A stretch of DNA of 9,719 nt from an uncultured Gemmataceae bacterium (lineage in GTDB: Bacteria > Planctomycetota > Planctomycetia > Gemmatales > Gemmataceae), in the NCBI GenBank assembly GCA_937922175.1, contig CAKZUU010000480.1:1-9719 (forward strand). Reading direction: 5' to 3'. Below are positions 1 through 6,573 of this stretch, in pieces. Under the pieces are notes generated by a model. It was not told the origin of the DNA and made no database searches. It worked only from the letters and a program-made list of their open reading frames with translations. Numbering within the stretch: position 1 is the first letter of the stretch; every line of letters begins with the position of its first letter. The position numbers were made by a program, and so were the translations under genes.

Positions 1-1
1 A

Positions 2-874
2 CGATGGGCGTTCGCTCGCTGGCTCGCCAACCCCAACAATCCATTGACCGCCCGAGTCGCGGTGAATCACATCTGGTTGCGGCACTTCGGTCAGGCCTTG
101 GTTCCGAGTGTCTTCGACTTTGGTCGAAATGGTCGAGCGCCAACGCATCCGGCCCTGGTCGATTGGCTCGCTGCTGAGTTCATGCAGCCCAGCGTCCCCG
201 GCGAGAAGCCCTGGTCGATGAAGCATCTCCATCGGTTGATCGTCACTTCCGCCGTCTACCGTCAAGCCTCGACGCCTGACCCGAGCAATCTCCGGCTGGA
301 CCAAGACAACGTCTATCTTTGGCGGATGGCACCACGCCGGCTGGAGGCCGAATTGGTCCGCGACAACCTGCTGCACGTCGCGGGTCGACTCGACCTCTCC
401 ACCTCTGGTCCCGACATTGATCACAACCTCGGCTTGAAGGTGTTTCGCCGCAGCGTGTATTTCCGACATGCGGCCGAGAAACAGATGGAATTCTTGAAAT
501 TGTTCGACGCGGCCAGTGTCACCGAATGCTATCAACGCAAAGACAGCATCATCCCGCAACAGGCCTTGGCTCTGGCCAATAGCGAATTGGCCATCCGCAT
601 GGGTCGCTCGTTAGCGCGGCAGTTGGCCCCCGCTCACCCGGAACCGCGCGACTTTATCACCGTCGCCTTCGAGCGAATCCTGTCCCGGCCCCCGACGACG
701 ACAGAACTGGCGGAGTGCACCGCCTTCCTGGCCGAACAGGCTCAACAAATGCAACCCACGAGCGACGCGTCGGACACCGACGAGTTAAAACCGGCCGCCC
801 AACCCGATGTCCGCGCTCGAGAACTGCTGATCATGGTCCTTCTCAATCACCATGAGTTCGTGACGATCCGATAA
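2..874 (+). CDS. DUF1553 domain protein (planctomycete DUF1549/DUF1553 family), 3' part only
   Basis: The reading frame is open from the left edge, so the gene starts outside the window; 290 residues are visible. The first residues (RWAFARWLANPNNPLTARVA, then VNHIWLRHFGQALV) match the usual beginning of the DUF1553 domain. The segment DAASVTECYQRKDSIIPQQA near the middle and the ending LLNHHEFVTIR are also typical of this family. In planctomycetes, DUF1553 normally follows a DUF1549 domain and often a heme-binding 'planctomycete cytochrome C' domain, in large exported proteins; those parts would lie upstream and cannot be seen. Biochemical function is unknown. A low-complexity linker (QMQPTSDASDTDELKPAAQP) sits just before the last helix. 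The DUF1501 partner gene that often follows this family is absent here: the next gene is on the opposite strand. Family call is firm; role is not known. Confidence 0.9.
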   Translation, partial: RWAFARWLANPNNPLTARVAVNHIWLRHFGQALVPSVFDFGRNGRAPTHPALVDWLAAEFMQPSVPGEKPWSMKHLHRLIVTSAVYRQASTPDPSNLRLDQDNVYLWRMAPRRLEAELVRDNLLHVAGRLDLSTSGPDIDHNLGLKVFRRSVYFRHAAEKQMEFLKLFDAASVTECYQRKDSIIPQQALALANSELAIRMGRSLARQLAPAHPEPRDFITVAFERILSRPPTTTELAECTAFLAEQAQQMQPTSDASDTDELKPAAQPDVRARELLIMVLLNHHEFVTIR

Positions 875-881
875 ATCGCAA

Positions 882-907
882 GGCGCCTGCGCCTGCATGC
901 TCGCAGG
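882..907. terminator. Possible bidirectional hairpin between convergent genes
   Basis: The 33 bp between the stop codons of the DUF1553 gene (874) and the radical SAM gene (908) hold overlapping inverted repeats: CCTGCG at 886-891 with CGCAGG at 902-907 (10-nt loop), and GGCGC at 882-886 with GCGCC at 889-893 (2-nt gap). A hairpin between two convergent genes is a natural site for two-way termination. There is no T-run on either strand, so intrinsic termination is uncertain. Confidence 0.3.
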
Positions 908-2194
908 TCATCCGACGCTGTGCACCATGAGGGCTGGAGCCGACTCCCGAGAGTGATCCGCCCCTCGGTAGACGCCGAAGTCATGAAACCATAGCCGTTT
1001 GGCCCAGCGATAGAAACGATTCTTTTCCGGAATCTCGCGGCCCGGGTGATATTGCGAGGTGCGCGGCGTCAAGGCCTGCAACTCTTGGAACGCCGTGCCC
1101 CGCACCGTCGAGTCGCGAGCCTGGTGTTTCTCGACCAGCGCCGCCAAGAGATCGGGCCGCTCCAGCACGATGCATCCGCGAGTGGTCTGGGCGGCTAATC
1201 GGCGGAAATCGCGGAGAAATTCCGAGCCAACGAACTTTTCCCGCAACGAGCGGCCATCCTGCGGTCCGGAATGGATCGACTCTTTGGAAAACTGGACGAT
1301 GGGGCACGGTTCGATGTCGCCCCAAGGATTGATGTGATGACTGATACCCGTGGCCGCCGGACAGAGTGCTTGACCTTCGCCGTCGTAGTAGGCGTCGATG
1401 ATGATGATCGGCTTTTTGGCCCGCATCTCGACGACGAACCGACGCGCTTCGACCTGCTGCTCCGGCGTGAGGCAAAGGTCCGGCCGAGGATCAGGCCCCA
1501 TCGGCCGATACACGTGAAACCATGTATACATCACCCCCAGATCGATCAGCCGGTCGATCCAGCGTTCGTTGAGCAGATCGTCGAAGTTGCTCCGCGCCAA
1601 GCTGGTGCACACGCCCGTGAAGACCTTGTTCCGCAAACAGGCGCGCAGTCCCTGCATGGTCCGGTTGAAGACATTCGGCCGACCCCGGCGTTCATCGCTA
1701 ACGATCTCGGTGCCCTCGACACTAATCAGCGGCGTGACATTTCCCAGGCGGCGCAGTCGGCGTGCCACCTCTTCGGTAATGAACTGACCGTTGGTAAAAA
1801 TCTGAAAGTAGCAATCGGGGTGCGGTTCGAGTAGGTCGAAGAGCCGGGGATGCATGAACGGCTCGCCGCCGACGATGCCGAAGAAGACGTTCCCCATCTG
1901 GCGGGCCTCGCGCACCAAGCGATGGAAGGCATCCGGTGTCATCGCCTCCATCTTGGCAGAGACATCAACCCAACAGCCCTGGCAACGGAGATTGCACGAG
2001 TTGATGACGCTGACGTATAGGAACGGAGGAAAGACCTCGCCGCGCTTCAACCGTCGCTTGTGCCGTTCGACGCTCAGAACTCCTTTGACGCCGAGATTCC
2101 ACGCGAGCTTCCACAACAGCCGCTTATCGGTTTCGCGCCAAAGCCGTCCAGCGAGTTGCCACATCATGTTCCGTGCTTCCCGTCTTTGAATCAT
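908..2194 (-). CDS. Radical SAM protein with partial SPASM/twitch-like C-terminus
   Basis: A 428-residue radical SAM enzyme. The 4Fe-4S/SAM motif CNLRCQGC has C67, C71 and C74 (CxxxCxxC), followed by the SAM-binding motif GGEP at 109-112. The segment QIFTNGQFIT (131-140) and SVEG (158-161) fit later strands of the radical SAM barrel. After the barrel, C278-x13-G-x4-C297 (ending WGDIEPC) matches the first half of a SPASM motif, which binds an auxiliary Fe-S cluster. The second half (CxxCx5CxxxC) is missing; only C341 follows. The N-terminal 55 residues are basic and helical-looking. Substrate is unknown; SPASM/twitch relatives include peptide-maturing enzymes and other modifying enzymes, but no precursor peptide gene is evident beside it. 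ATG at 2194 is preceded by GGAG four bases upstream. It stands alone between a convergent and a divergent gene. Confidence 0.9.
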   Translation of the reverse strand: MIQRREARNMMWQLAGRLWRETDKRLLWKLAWNLGVKGVLSVERHKRRLKRGEVFPPFLYVSVINSCNLRCQGCWVDVSAKMEAMTPDAFHRLVREARQMGNVFFGIVGGEPFMHPRLFDLLEPHPDCYFQIFTNGQFITEEVARRLRRLGNVTPLISVEGTEIVSDERRGRPNVFNRTMQGLRACLRNKVFTGVCTSLARSNFDDLLNERWIDRLIDLGVMYTWFHVYRPMGPDPRPDLCLTPEQQVEARRFVVEMRAKKPIIIIDAYYDGEGQALCPAATGISHHINPWGDIEPCPIVQFSKESIHSGPQDGRSLREKFVGSEFLRDFRRLAAQTTRGCIVLERPDLLAALVEKHQARDSTVRGTAFQELQALTPRTSQYHPGREIPEKNRFYRWAKRLWFHDFGVYRGADHSRESAPALMVHSVG

Positions 2195-2205
2195 GGGACT
2201 CCGTT

Positions 2206-2230
2206 ATGATACAGCCCGCTTCACGAAGCG
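2206..2230 (-). promoter_or_regulatory. Putative promoter (-10) and inverted-repeat operator of the radical SAM gene
   Basis: On the minus strand a TGTATCAT sequence (extended -10-like; hexamer TATCAT complements 2206-2211) ends 11 bp before the ATG at 2194. Directly upstream, where a -35/-10 spacer would be, lies a near-perfect palindrome, CGCTTC-AC-GAAGCG at 2217-2230, which could be an operator. No good -35 hexamer is visible at 17 bp. The predicted transcription start falls close to the GGAG sequence, so the leader would be extremely short. Confidence 0.3.
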
Positions 2231-2402
2231 CATCGCTGGTGGCGCGCGATGTGGGGCCAAAACAAATCGATCTTTTGGGGAGGAGGCGAGGCAAGTCGAA
2301 CAGACGGGGGGAACTGTCGGCCGAGGAGACCCGGTTTGAGAATCCATGATGGTTGCGCTGTGTAAGTTAGATGGGAAACTTTTGATGCGCATGTCAATTT
2401 CT

Positions 2403-2431
2403 TTGACAAGGAAAGGTGATGAGTTTAGGTT
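2403..2431 (+). promoter_or_regulatory. Putative sigma70-type promoter for the TIGR03000 gene
   Basis: A perfect -35 hexamer TTGACA (2403-2408) is followed after exactly 17 bp by TAGGTT (2426-2431), which matches three of six positions of the -10 consensus. The local A/T-rich context fits a promoter. The predicted transcript would begin near 2438 and have an untranslated leader of about 90 nt before the ATG at 2529. This also argues against an upstream translation start at 2346. Confidence 0.45.
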
Positions 2432-2528
2432 AGTGGGTGAAACAACTCAAGTCGCGGGACGAAAAACGATCCGCGTAGGATCACCCAGCGTGACGAACCG
2501 CGATTTAGCCCCCCAGAGGCTGAACTCG

Positions 2529-3335
2529 ATGTACAGTGTGATCCTGATGGCAGCGATGACGACGCCGGCGGAAGTGCCGACGTTCGGTCGCCTGTTTCGT
2601 GGTGGTTGTGTCGGTTATGCGTGCAATGGCTGTACGGGTTGTGTCGGTTATGCGTGCAACGGCTGCACGGGCTCTGCCTGCCATGGCGGCCTGACGATGG
2701 TGCCTTACGGCTACAGTGTCGGCTATGCGTGCGGCGGGTGCGGGGGATGTGGCGGACGATTTTTGGGTTGGCGGGCCGGCTGCTGGAGCGATGGTGGTTG
2801 GCGCGTCTGGTTCAGCTGTCATGGTGCCGGTGCCTGCCACGGCTATGCGTATGCGGGAGTCAGCTATGGTTTCGCCGGTTGCTACGGCTCGTGCTATGGG
2901 TCATTCACGAACTACTTCAGCTATTGGCCGGCTCCGGCAGCGCCGGCAGGCTCCGCTCCGCTGCAAACTCCGCCCCCGGCCGCTCAACCCGCCAGTCCCG
3001 AAGCTCCGAAAAAAGCCGAACCGGCTGGCGATCCGATGAAGCCCATGACCATGGTTGCCCCGGCCTCGGTCATCATCACCCTGCCCGCCGAAGCCAAGCT
3101 GCTGGCCAACGGCGTAACGACCCGACAGACCGGAAGCGAACGGCGTTTCACCACCCCGAATCTCGATCCCAACACCCGGCACATGTACACGTTGACGGCA
3201 GAAATCTCCCGCCATGAGCAAACAATTCGGGAAACCATCGACGTCGAAGTTTTTCCTGGCCGAGAAACACGCGTCACCTTCCGAAAGCTTCTCGCTTTCG
3301 CCACGGGCGAACCTGCGGGAATTGCCGGCAAGTAA
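2529..3335 (+). CDS. TIGR03000 domain protein with Gly/Cys-rich repeat N-terminus
   Basis: A 268-residue protein of the planctomycete TIGR03000 family; function unknown. Start chosen at the ATG at 2529: AGAGG lies at 2515-2519, and the N-terminus MYSVILMAAMTT resembles the hydrophobic start common in this family. Residues 25-125 are rich in Gly, Cys, Tyr and His with 15 cysteines, many as CxxC. An 11-residue unit (GCVGYACNGCT) occurs twice in tandem at 26-47, with a degenerate copy near 64-71. A Pro/Ala-rich linker covers about 134-178. The TIGR03000 domain spans about 179-255 (ASVIITLPAEAKLLANG through the beta-rich end at RVTFRKL) and contains no cysteine. The protein is probably exported or surface-linked, but the N-terminus is not a classical signal peptide because it lacks basic residues. 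The CxxC density would allow metal binding or disulfide cross-linking; this is inference. An in-frame ATG at 2346 would add 61 residues but lies upstream of the better promoter and looks non-coding. Confidence 0.9.
   Translation: MYSVILMAAMTTPAEVPTFGRLFRGGCVGYACNGCTGCVGYACNGCTGSACHGGLTMVPYGYSVGYACGGCGGCGGRFLGWRAGCWSDGGWRVWFSCHGAGACHGYAYAGVSYGFAGCYGSCYGSFTNYFSYWPAPAAPAGSAPLQTPPPAAQPASPEAPKKAEPAGDPMKPMTMVAPASVIITLPAEAKLLANGVTTRQTGSERRFTTPNLDPNTRHMYTLTAEISRHEQTIRETIDVEVFPGRETRVTFRKLLAFATGEPAGIAGK
2604..2669 (+). repeat. Two tandem 33-bp coding repeats
   Basis: Units at 2604-2636 and 2637-2669 each encode GCVGYACNGCT. They differ at only two of 33 bases, both synonymous third positions (AAT/AAC and TGT/TGC). 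A degenerate copy of the core (VGYACGGC) lies at 2718-2741. The near-identity suggests recent duplication in a slippage-prone repeat. Confidence 0.9.
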
Positions 3336-3370
3336 GTCTCGGCATCGACCCCCATCGCGATGATTTTGTC

Positions 3371-3414
3371 GAAGCCGCGCCCCTGATTTGATCGGGGTGC
3401 GGCTTCAGCGTTTT
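3371..3414 (+). terminator. Rho-independent terminator after the TIGR03000 gene
   Basis: GAAGCCGCGCCCC at 3371-3383 pairs with GGGGTGCGGCTTC at 3394-3406: a 13-bp GC-rich stem whose only non-Watson-Crick pair is a G-U wobble in RNA, with a 10-nt loop. A short run TTTT follows at 3411-3414. It lies 35 bp after the stop codon at 3335. The stem is strong; the T-run is short and offset by four bases. Confidence 0.75.
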
Positions 3415-3461
3415 CGTCGGCCTAGGGACATTCCCTCCTGCGGCGGGGGGAGGGCAGGGGA

Positions 3462-3490
3462 TTGACGGAGTCCATTGGTCGGGGTATCTC
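3462..3490 (+). promoter_or_regulatory. Putative promoter for nrnA
   Basis: TTGACG (3462-3467; five of six -35 consensus bases) is separated by 17 bp from TATCTC (3485-3490; three of six -10 consensus bases). It sits downstream of the TIGR03000 terminator and would give a leader of about 160 nt before the ATG at 3658. This is sequence matching only. Confidence 0.35.
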
Positions 3491-3657
3491 GGTCAAGATT
3501 GGGAATTTGTGTCCGTAAAGAGCGTCGAGCGTTGGGGATCGAGAGCGTTTTGAACGGAGTCAGCTCCGCACGAAGTCAGGGAGCGATGGATCAAGTGCCT
3601 TGCGACTTGGTCACCCCCAACCTGGCCACAACCGCGGATCGAAAGAAAGGGTCAACG

Positions 3658-4704
3658 ATGGGGATCGACTGGAGGGCATTCGGGGAATTCATCGCCGAGC
3701 ACCAACGATTCGTGGTGCTGACCCACGTTCGGCCCGATGGAGACGCACTGGGTTCGCAATTAGGCATGGTGGATCTCTTGGAGCAGATGGGCAAGCAAGC
3801 GCGTCCGGTGATTGGCAGCCGACTCCCGGTGCGTTACCGGTTTATGGATTCGGAGAAACGGATCCAGCGTTTCGGTCCGGGAAACGACTGTTTCCAATGG
3901 GCCGACGCCATCATCATTGTGGACACAGGAGTGTGGGCGCAATTGGGCGATTGTGGCCGGGCGTTGCGGGAGAGCCAGAAGCCGCGAGCGGTGATCGACC
4001 ATCACTTGACACAAGACGACTTGGGCGCAGCCGTGGTCTTGGTGGACACGACGGCGGAGGCGTGCGGCCGATTGGTCGTCGAGGCGTATGATGCCTGCGG
4101 AAAGAGTCCCTCGCCGCTGGCGGCGAGCGGCCTGTTCGTCTCCCTTGCCATGGACACCGGATGGTTTCATCACAGTTCCACGAGTGCGGCGACATTCGAC
4201 CTCGCCGCGCGAATGGTCCGTGCCGGGGCGGAGCCCTCGACCATCTATCAGCAACTGTTTGAACGCGGAAGTCTGGCCCGAACTCGATTGTTGGGTCGAA
4301 TGCTCGAACGAATGCAGACACGGCATAAGGGGCGGCTGGCCTACAGCGAGGTGTTGTTTAGCGACTATGCCGCGACAGGAGCCATCCCCGAAGACACGGA
4401 AGACTTTGTCCAATTTTGTCGCGCCATCGATGGCGTTGAGGTGGGGATCCTCTTCATCGAGCAAGCTGACGGAGCCATTAAAGTCAGCTTCCGCTCCCGT
4501 GAGCGGATCAACGTGGCTGAGATCGCGCAGACGTTTGGCGGAGGCGGCCATGCCCGCGCCAGCGGGGCCACGCTTCCCGGTCCCATGACGTCCGCGTGCA
4601 CGAGGGTCCTGGCAACCGTTGAAGCCGCTTTGGGCGACTGCCCCCCTCCGTCGGCCGCCCCAGGTGACGAAGAAAACGCCTCCTGCTCGGCACTTCCCGG
4701 TTAA
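3658..4704 (+). CDS. nrnA: DHH/DHHA1 phosphoesterase, NrnA-type oligoribonuclease / pAp phosphatase
   Basis: A 348-residue protein with all the DHH-family motifs: H23-x3-D27-G-D29 (THVRPDGDALGS), D89 (IIIVDTG), D114-H115-H116, and D166 in SLAMDTGWF, which together bind two metal ions, usually Mn2+. The C-terminal DHHA1 substrate-binding domain carries SFRSR at about 277-281 and the glycine-rich GGGGHARASG at 294-303. Family members degrade 2-5-nt RNA from either or both ends and dephosphorylate pAp to AMP in the cytoplasm; this planctomycete protein has not been tested. Length is slightly above the usual 310-330 residues because of a low-complexity tail (about 328-348). Start chosen at ATG 3658 because AAAGGG lies at 3646-3651 and the family begins here (DWRAFGEFIAEHQRFVVLTH). 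Alternatives are ATG 3586 (24 residues longer, unrelated sequence) and TTG 3475. Convergent with the dehydrogenase gene, two bases away. Confidence 0.9.
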   Translation: MGIDWRAFGEFIAEHQRFVVLTHVRPDGDALGSQLGMVDLLEQMGKQARPVIGSRLPVRYRFMDSEKRIQRFGPGNDCFQWADAIIIVDTGVWAQLGDCGRALRESQKPRAVIDHHLTQDDLGAAVVLVDTTAEACGRLVVEAYDACGKSPSPLAASGLFVSLAMDTGWFHHSSTSAATFDLAARMVRAGAEPSTIYQQLFERGSLARTRLLGRMLERMQTRHKGRLAYSEVLFSDYAATGAIPEDTEDFVQFCRAIDGVEVGILFIEQADGAIKVSFRSRERINVAEIAQTFGGGGHARASGATLPGPMTSACTRVLATVEAALGDCPPPSAAPGDEENASCSALPG

Positions 4705-4706
4705 AC

Positions 4707-5891
4707 TTACCATGCATCCAGCAGAATGCCGTGCAACTCGTCGATGCTGGCCGGACGCGGATTCACTCTCGTGATCCGCCGGATCGCGTAAGCCCGCTCA
4801 GCCAATGAGCGCAACTGACTTTGTTGGATTCCCAGATTTCTCAGACGCTCGGGAATGCCAATATCGCGTTTGAGTTTGATAACGGCGTCGATGGCGGCAT
4901 CCGGCGTGGGCGTTTCGCCCAGCCATTCGGCGATTCGGCAGAACTCGGCCTCTCGACCGGGCAGGTTGAATCGCATGACAAACGGAAGCAACAGACCGTT
5001 GCCCGCGCCATGCGACACGGGCACGACTCCGCCGACCGCATACTCCAGAGCATGGACCAACGCCACACCCACGTTGGAAAAGGCCAATCCGCCCAGGGTC
5101 GCTGCCAGGGCCATGCCCTCGCGCGCTTCGAGGTCGTGACCGTTGGCCACGGCGCGGCGGAGATAGCGCCCACAGCATTGAATCGCCCGCTCGGCAAATA
5201 AATCGCCCAGGGGGTTCTTGCCTTGGTATGCCGACCGCTCACCCGGCGGCAAAGGGAAAGCAGCGTTGTCCACGGCGGTATAGGCTTCGATGGCGTGGGT
5301 CAGCGCATCGATCCCGCTGTCGGCAGTTACTTTCGCAGGACAACTCCGCATCAGCAGCGGATCGACAAGGGCGACCCGGGGACGCAGAAATTCGCTGAGC
5401 ATCCCGGTTTTGACCTGCTGTTCCGTATCGGTGAAAGCGGCCGCGTGCGACACCTCCGACCCAGTGCCCGCGGTCGTCGGCACGCACACCAACGGAGCGA
5501 TCGTTCCGGGCACTCGTCCGTCGCCCAAATAATCCCGGGCCGAACCTGAATATCGCAGCAAGACGGCCGCCATTTTGGCGACATCCATGTTACTCCCGCC
5601 GCCCAAGCCGACCACGGCATCGGGAGCATACATCCGCGCCTCCGCCGCACACCGATCCGCCAAATGCAGCGAAGGCTCGGGCTGTCCCTCGGCGAACAGA
5701 GACCACGAGAGACCCGATTGGGCCATCGAGACGCGAACGGGTTCCCAGACCCCGGCCTCGATCAGGTTCTGGTCCGTCACGACAAAAACTCGCGACGCCC
5801 CCAGATCACGGAGACAATCGCCCACCTGCGATGCCGCACCCGGGCCGAAGATCAATTTCGTCGCTGATGCGAATGTCCAGGTGGTGCGCAT
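4707..5891 (-). CDS. Iron-containing alcohol dehydrogenase family protein, HOT-like insertion
   Basis: A 394-residue group III (Fe-type) alcohol dehydrogenase. Seen: N-terminal FGPGAASQVG (15-24), the dinucleotide-binding GGGSNMDVAK (97-106), PTTAGTGSEV (138-147), and predicted metal ligands D195, H199 (GIDALTHAIEAY), H280 (LVHALEY) and H294 (VSHGAGNGLLLP). The enzyme should oxidise an alcohol or reduce an aldehyde or oxo-acid with NAD(P)(H). Between the second ligand region and NPLGD there is an insertion (about 206-228, FPLPPGERSAYQGKNP) that recalls hydroxyacid-oxoacid transhydrogenase (ADHFE1/HOT), which uses 4-hydroxybutyrate and 2-oxoglutarate; a maleylacetate-reductase or general alcohol dehydrogenase role is also possible. 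Start: ATG at 5891 has a strong GGAGGT (complement of 5898-5903) six bases upstream; a TTG at 5909 would add six residues and destroy this spacing. Divergent from mogA. Confidence 0.92.
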   Translation of the reverse strand: MRTTWTFASATKLIFGPGAASQVGDCLRDLGASRVFVVTDQNLIEAGVWEPVRVSMAQSGLSWSLFAEGQPEPSLHLADRCAAEARMYAPDAVVGLGGGSNMDVAKMAAVLLRYSGSARDYLGDGRVPGTIAPLVCVPTTAGTGSEVSHAAAFTDTEQQVKTGMLSEFLRPRVALVDPLLMRSCPAKVTADSGIDALTHAIEAYTAVDNAAFPLPPGERSAYQGKNPLGDLFAERAIQCCGRYLRRAVANGHDLEAREGMALAATLGGLAFSNVGVALVHALEYAVGGVVPVSHGAGNGLLLPFVMRFNLPGREAEFCRIAEWLGETPTPDAAIDAVIKLKRDIGIPERLRNLGIQQSQLRSLAERAYAIRRITRVNPRPASIDELHGILLDAW

Positions 5892-5897
5892 GGGTCT

Positions 5898-5903
5898 ACC
5901 TCC
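5898..5903 (-). promoter_or_regulatory. Ribosome binding site that fixes the dehydrogenase start
   Basis: The minus-strand sequence GGAGGT, a full Shine-Dalgarno match, sits six bases before the ATG at 5891. It selects this ATG over the in-frame TTG at 5909, which lies upstream of it. It is the best ribosome binding site in the window and contrasts with the neighbouring mogA, which has none. Confidence 0.8.
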
Positions 5904-6010
5904 AGCCAAGCGAAATCAACGAGGCGTGGATCCCGTGTCGTTCCCCAGCGCGGGGCGGAGACGGCACGGCGGCGAATCGCTGAAAATCGCTTTCTCACCC
6001 TTCTCGCTGC

Positions 6011-6016
6011 TATACT
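6011..6016 (+). promoter_or_regulatory. Putative -10 element of mogA (short or no leader)
   Basis: TATACT matches five of six -10 consensus bases and ends 11 bp before the ATG at 6028. Transcription would start around 6022-6024, leaving about 4-6 nt of leader, and no Shine-Dalgarno sequence is present. There is no convincing -35 hexamer 16-18 bp upstream. It lies in the 136-bp divergent gap between the dehydrogenase gene and mogA. Confidence 0.4.
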
Positions 6017-6027
6017 AAGCCGCGACC

Positions 6028-6573
6028 ATGAGTGCCATGAATCCATCGATCCGCATCGGGATCGTGACGATCTCGGATCGTGCCAGCCGAGGCGTCTACG
6101 AAGACAAAAGTGGTCCCGCCATCCAGGAATGTCTGGCGGAGATCTTGTCTGGCAACTGGGAGCCGGTCGTTCGCGTCATCCCCGACGAGCGCCCTGTCAT
6201 CGAGGCGACTCTGATCGAGTTGTGCGACGAGCAGGGCTGCTGCCTCGTGGTGACGACGGGAGGAACGGGGCCCGCGCCCCGGGATGTCACGCCCGAGGCG
6301 ACCGAAGCCGTCTGCGGCAAAATGATGCCCGGGTTTGGCGAACGGATGCGAGCCATCTCGTTGTCATCCGTCCCCACGGCGATTCTCTCGCGACAAACGG
6401 CCGGCATCCGTGGCCGGAGCTTGATCGTCAACTTGCCCGGCAAGCCCAGCGCGATTCGGGAGTGCCTCCTCGCGGTCTTCCCCGCGATTCCGTATTGTGT
6501 CGACCTGATCGAGGGGCCTTACCTGACCACGAATGAAGCGGTCGTCAAAGCGTTTCGACCGAAATCGAGTTGA
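6028..6573 (+). CDS. mogA: MogA, molybdopterin adenylyltransferase
   Basis: A 181-residue cytoplasmic protein that lines up with E. coli MogA over almost its full length. It adenylylates molybdopterin before MoeA inserts molybdenum. Seen: IGIVTISDRASRGVYEDK at the N-terminus, IPDE at 51-54, the nucleotide-binding TTGGTGPAPRDVTPEAT at 76-92, MPGFGERMR at 100-108, PTAILSRQ at 116-123, NLPGKPSAI at 135-143, and the MogA-type ending IPYCVDLIEGPYLTTNEAVV. D53 and D86 align with the catalytic D49 and D82 of E. coli MogA. The full-length match, including this ending, favours MogA over MoaB. ATG 6028 is used; a second ATG at 6037 is also possible because neither has a Shine-Dalgarno sequence. No other molybdenum cofactor gene is in the window. 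The next gene follows after 42 bp on the same strand. Confidence 0.95.
   Translation: MSAMNPSIRIGIVTISDRASRGVYEDKSGPAIQECLAEILSGNWEPVVRVIPDERPVIEATLIELCDEQGCCLVVTTGGTGPAPRDVTPEATEAVCGKMMPGFGERMRAISLSSVPTAILSRQTAGIRGRSLIVNLPGKPSAIRECLLAVFPAIPYCVDLIEGPYLTTNEAVVKAFRPKSS

Larger units (their letters stand above)
2195..2528. other. Gene-free divergent intergenic region
   Basis: A 334-bp region between the divergent radical SAM and TIGR03000 genes. It contains the promoter candidates listed separately. The central part (about 2360-2450) is clearly richer in A/T than the flanking coding DNA. Two short inverted repeats lie in the predicted leader of the TIGR03000 gene: GATCC/GGATC at 2468-2482, and TGGGTGA at 2434-2440 with TCACCCA at 2481-2487. 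Short open frames in this region have no recognisable similarity and no convincing start, so none is called. Confidence 0.6.
3336..3657 (+). other. Intergenic region between the TIGR03000 gene and nrnA
   Basis: A 322-bp stretch holding the TIGR03000 terminator and a promoter candidate for nrnA (both listed). It also has a G-rich run at 3445-3460, which has too few separated GGG tracts for a convincing three-tetrad quadruplex, and a small inverted repeat CGGAG/CTCCG at 3555-3568 in the predicted nrnA leader. Part of the stretch is open in the nrnA frame, but it has no family-like sequence, so it is treated as untranslated. Confidence 0.6.

Noticed and set aside
1271..1834. Open frame of 187 codons on the plus strand inside the radical SAM gene
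   Set aside because: The opposite strand encodes the conserved radical SAM barrel; the plus-strand translation looks like an antisense shadow.
2346..2528. 61-residue N-terminal extension of the TIGR03000 protein from ATG 2346
   Set aside because: It contains the TTGACA promoter candidate, has no good Shine-Dalgarno sequence and no family-like sequence, whereas ATG 2529 has AGAGG and a family-like N-terminus.
2604..2741. Possible CRISPR or non-coding tandem repeat
   Set aside because: The 33-bp units are in frame, directly adjacent without spacers, and differ only synonymously, so they are protein-coding repeats.
3441..3460. Possible G-quadruplex in the nrnA upstream region
   Set aside because: The run has only three separable GGG tracts, so a stable three-tetrad structure is not supported.
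3760..4713. Open reading frame of 317 codons on the minus strand over nrnA
   Set aside because: It is antisense to a gene with complete DHH/DHHA1 motifs, has no recognisable domain, and is rich in Arg/Gly as expected of a shadow frame in GC-rich DNA.
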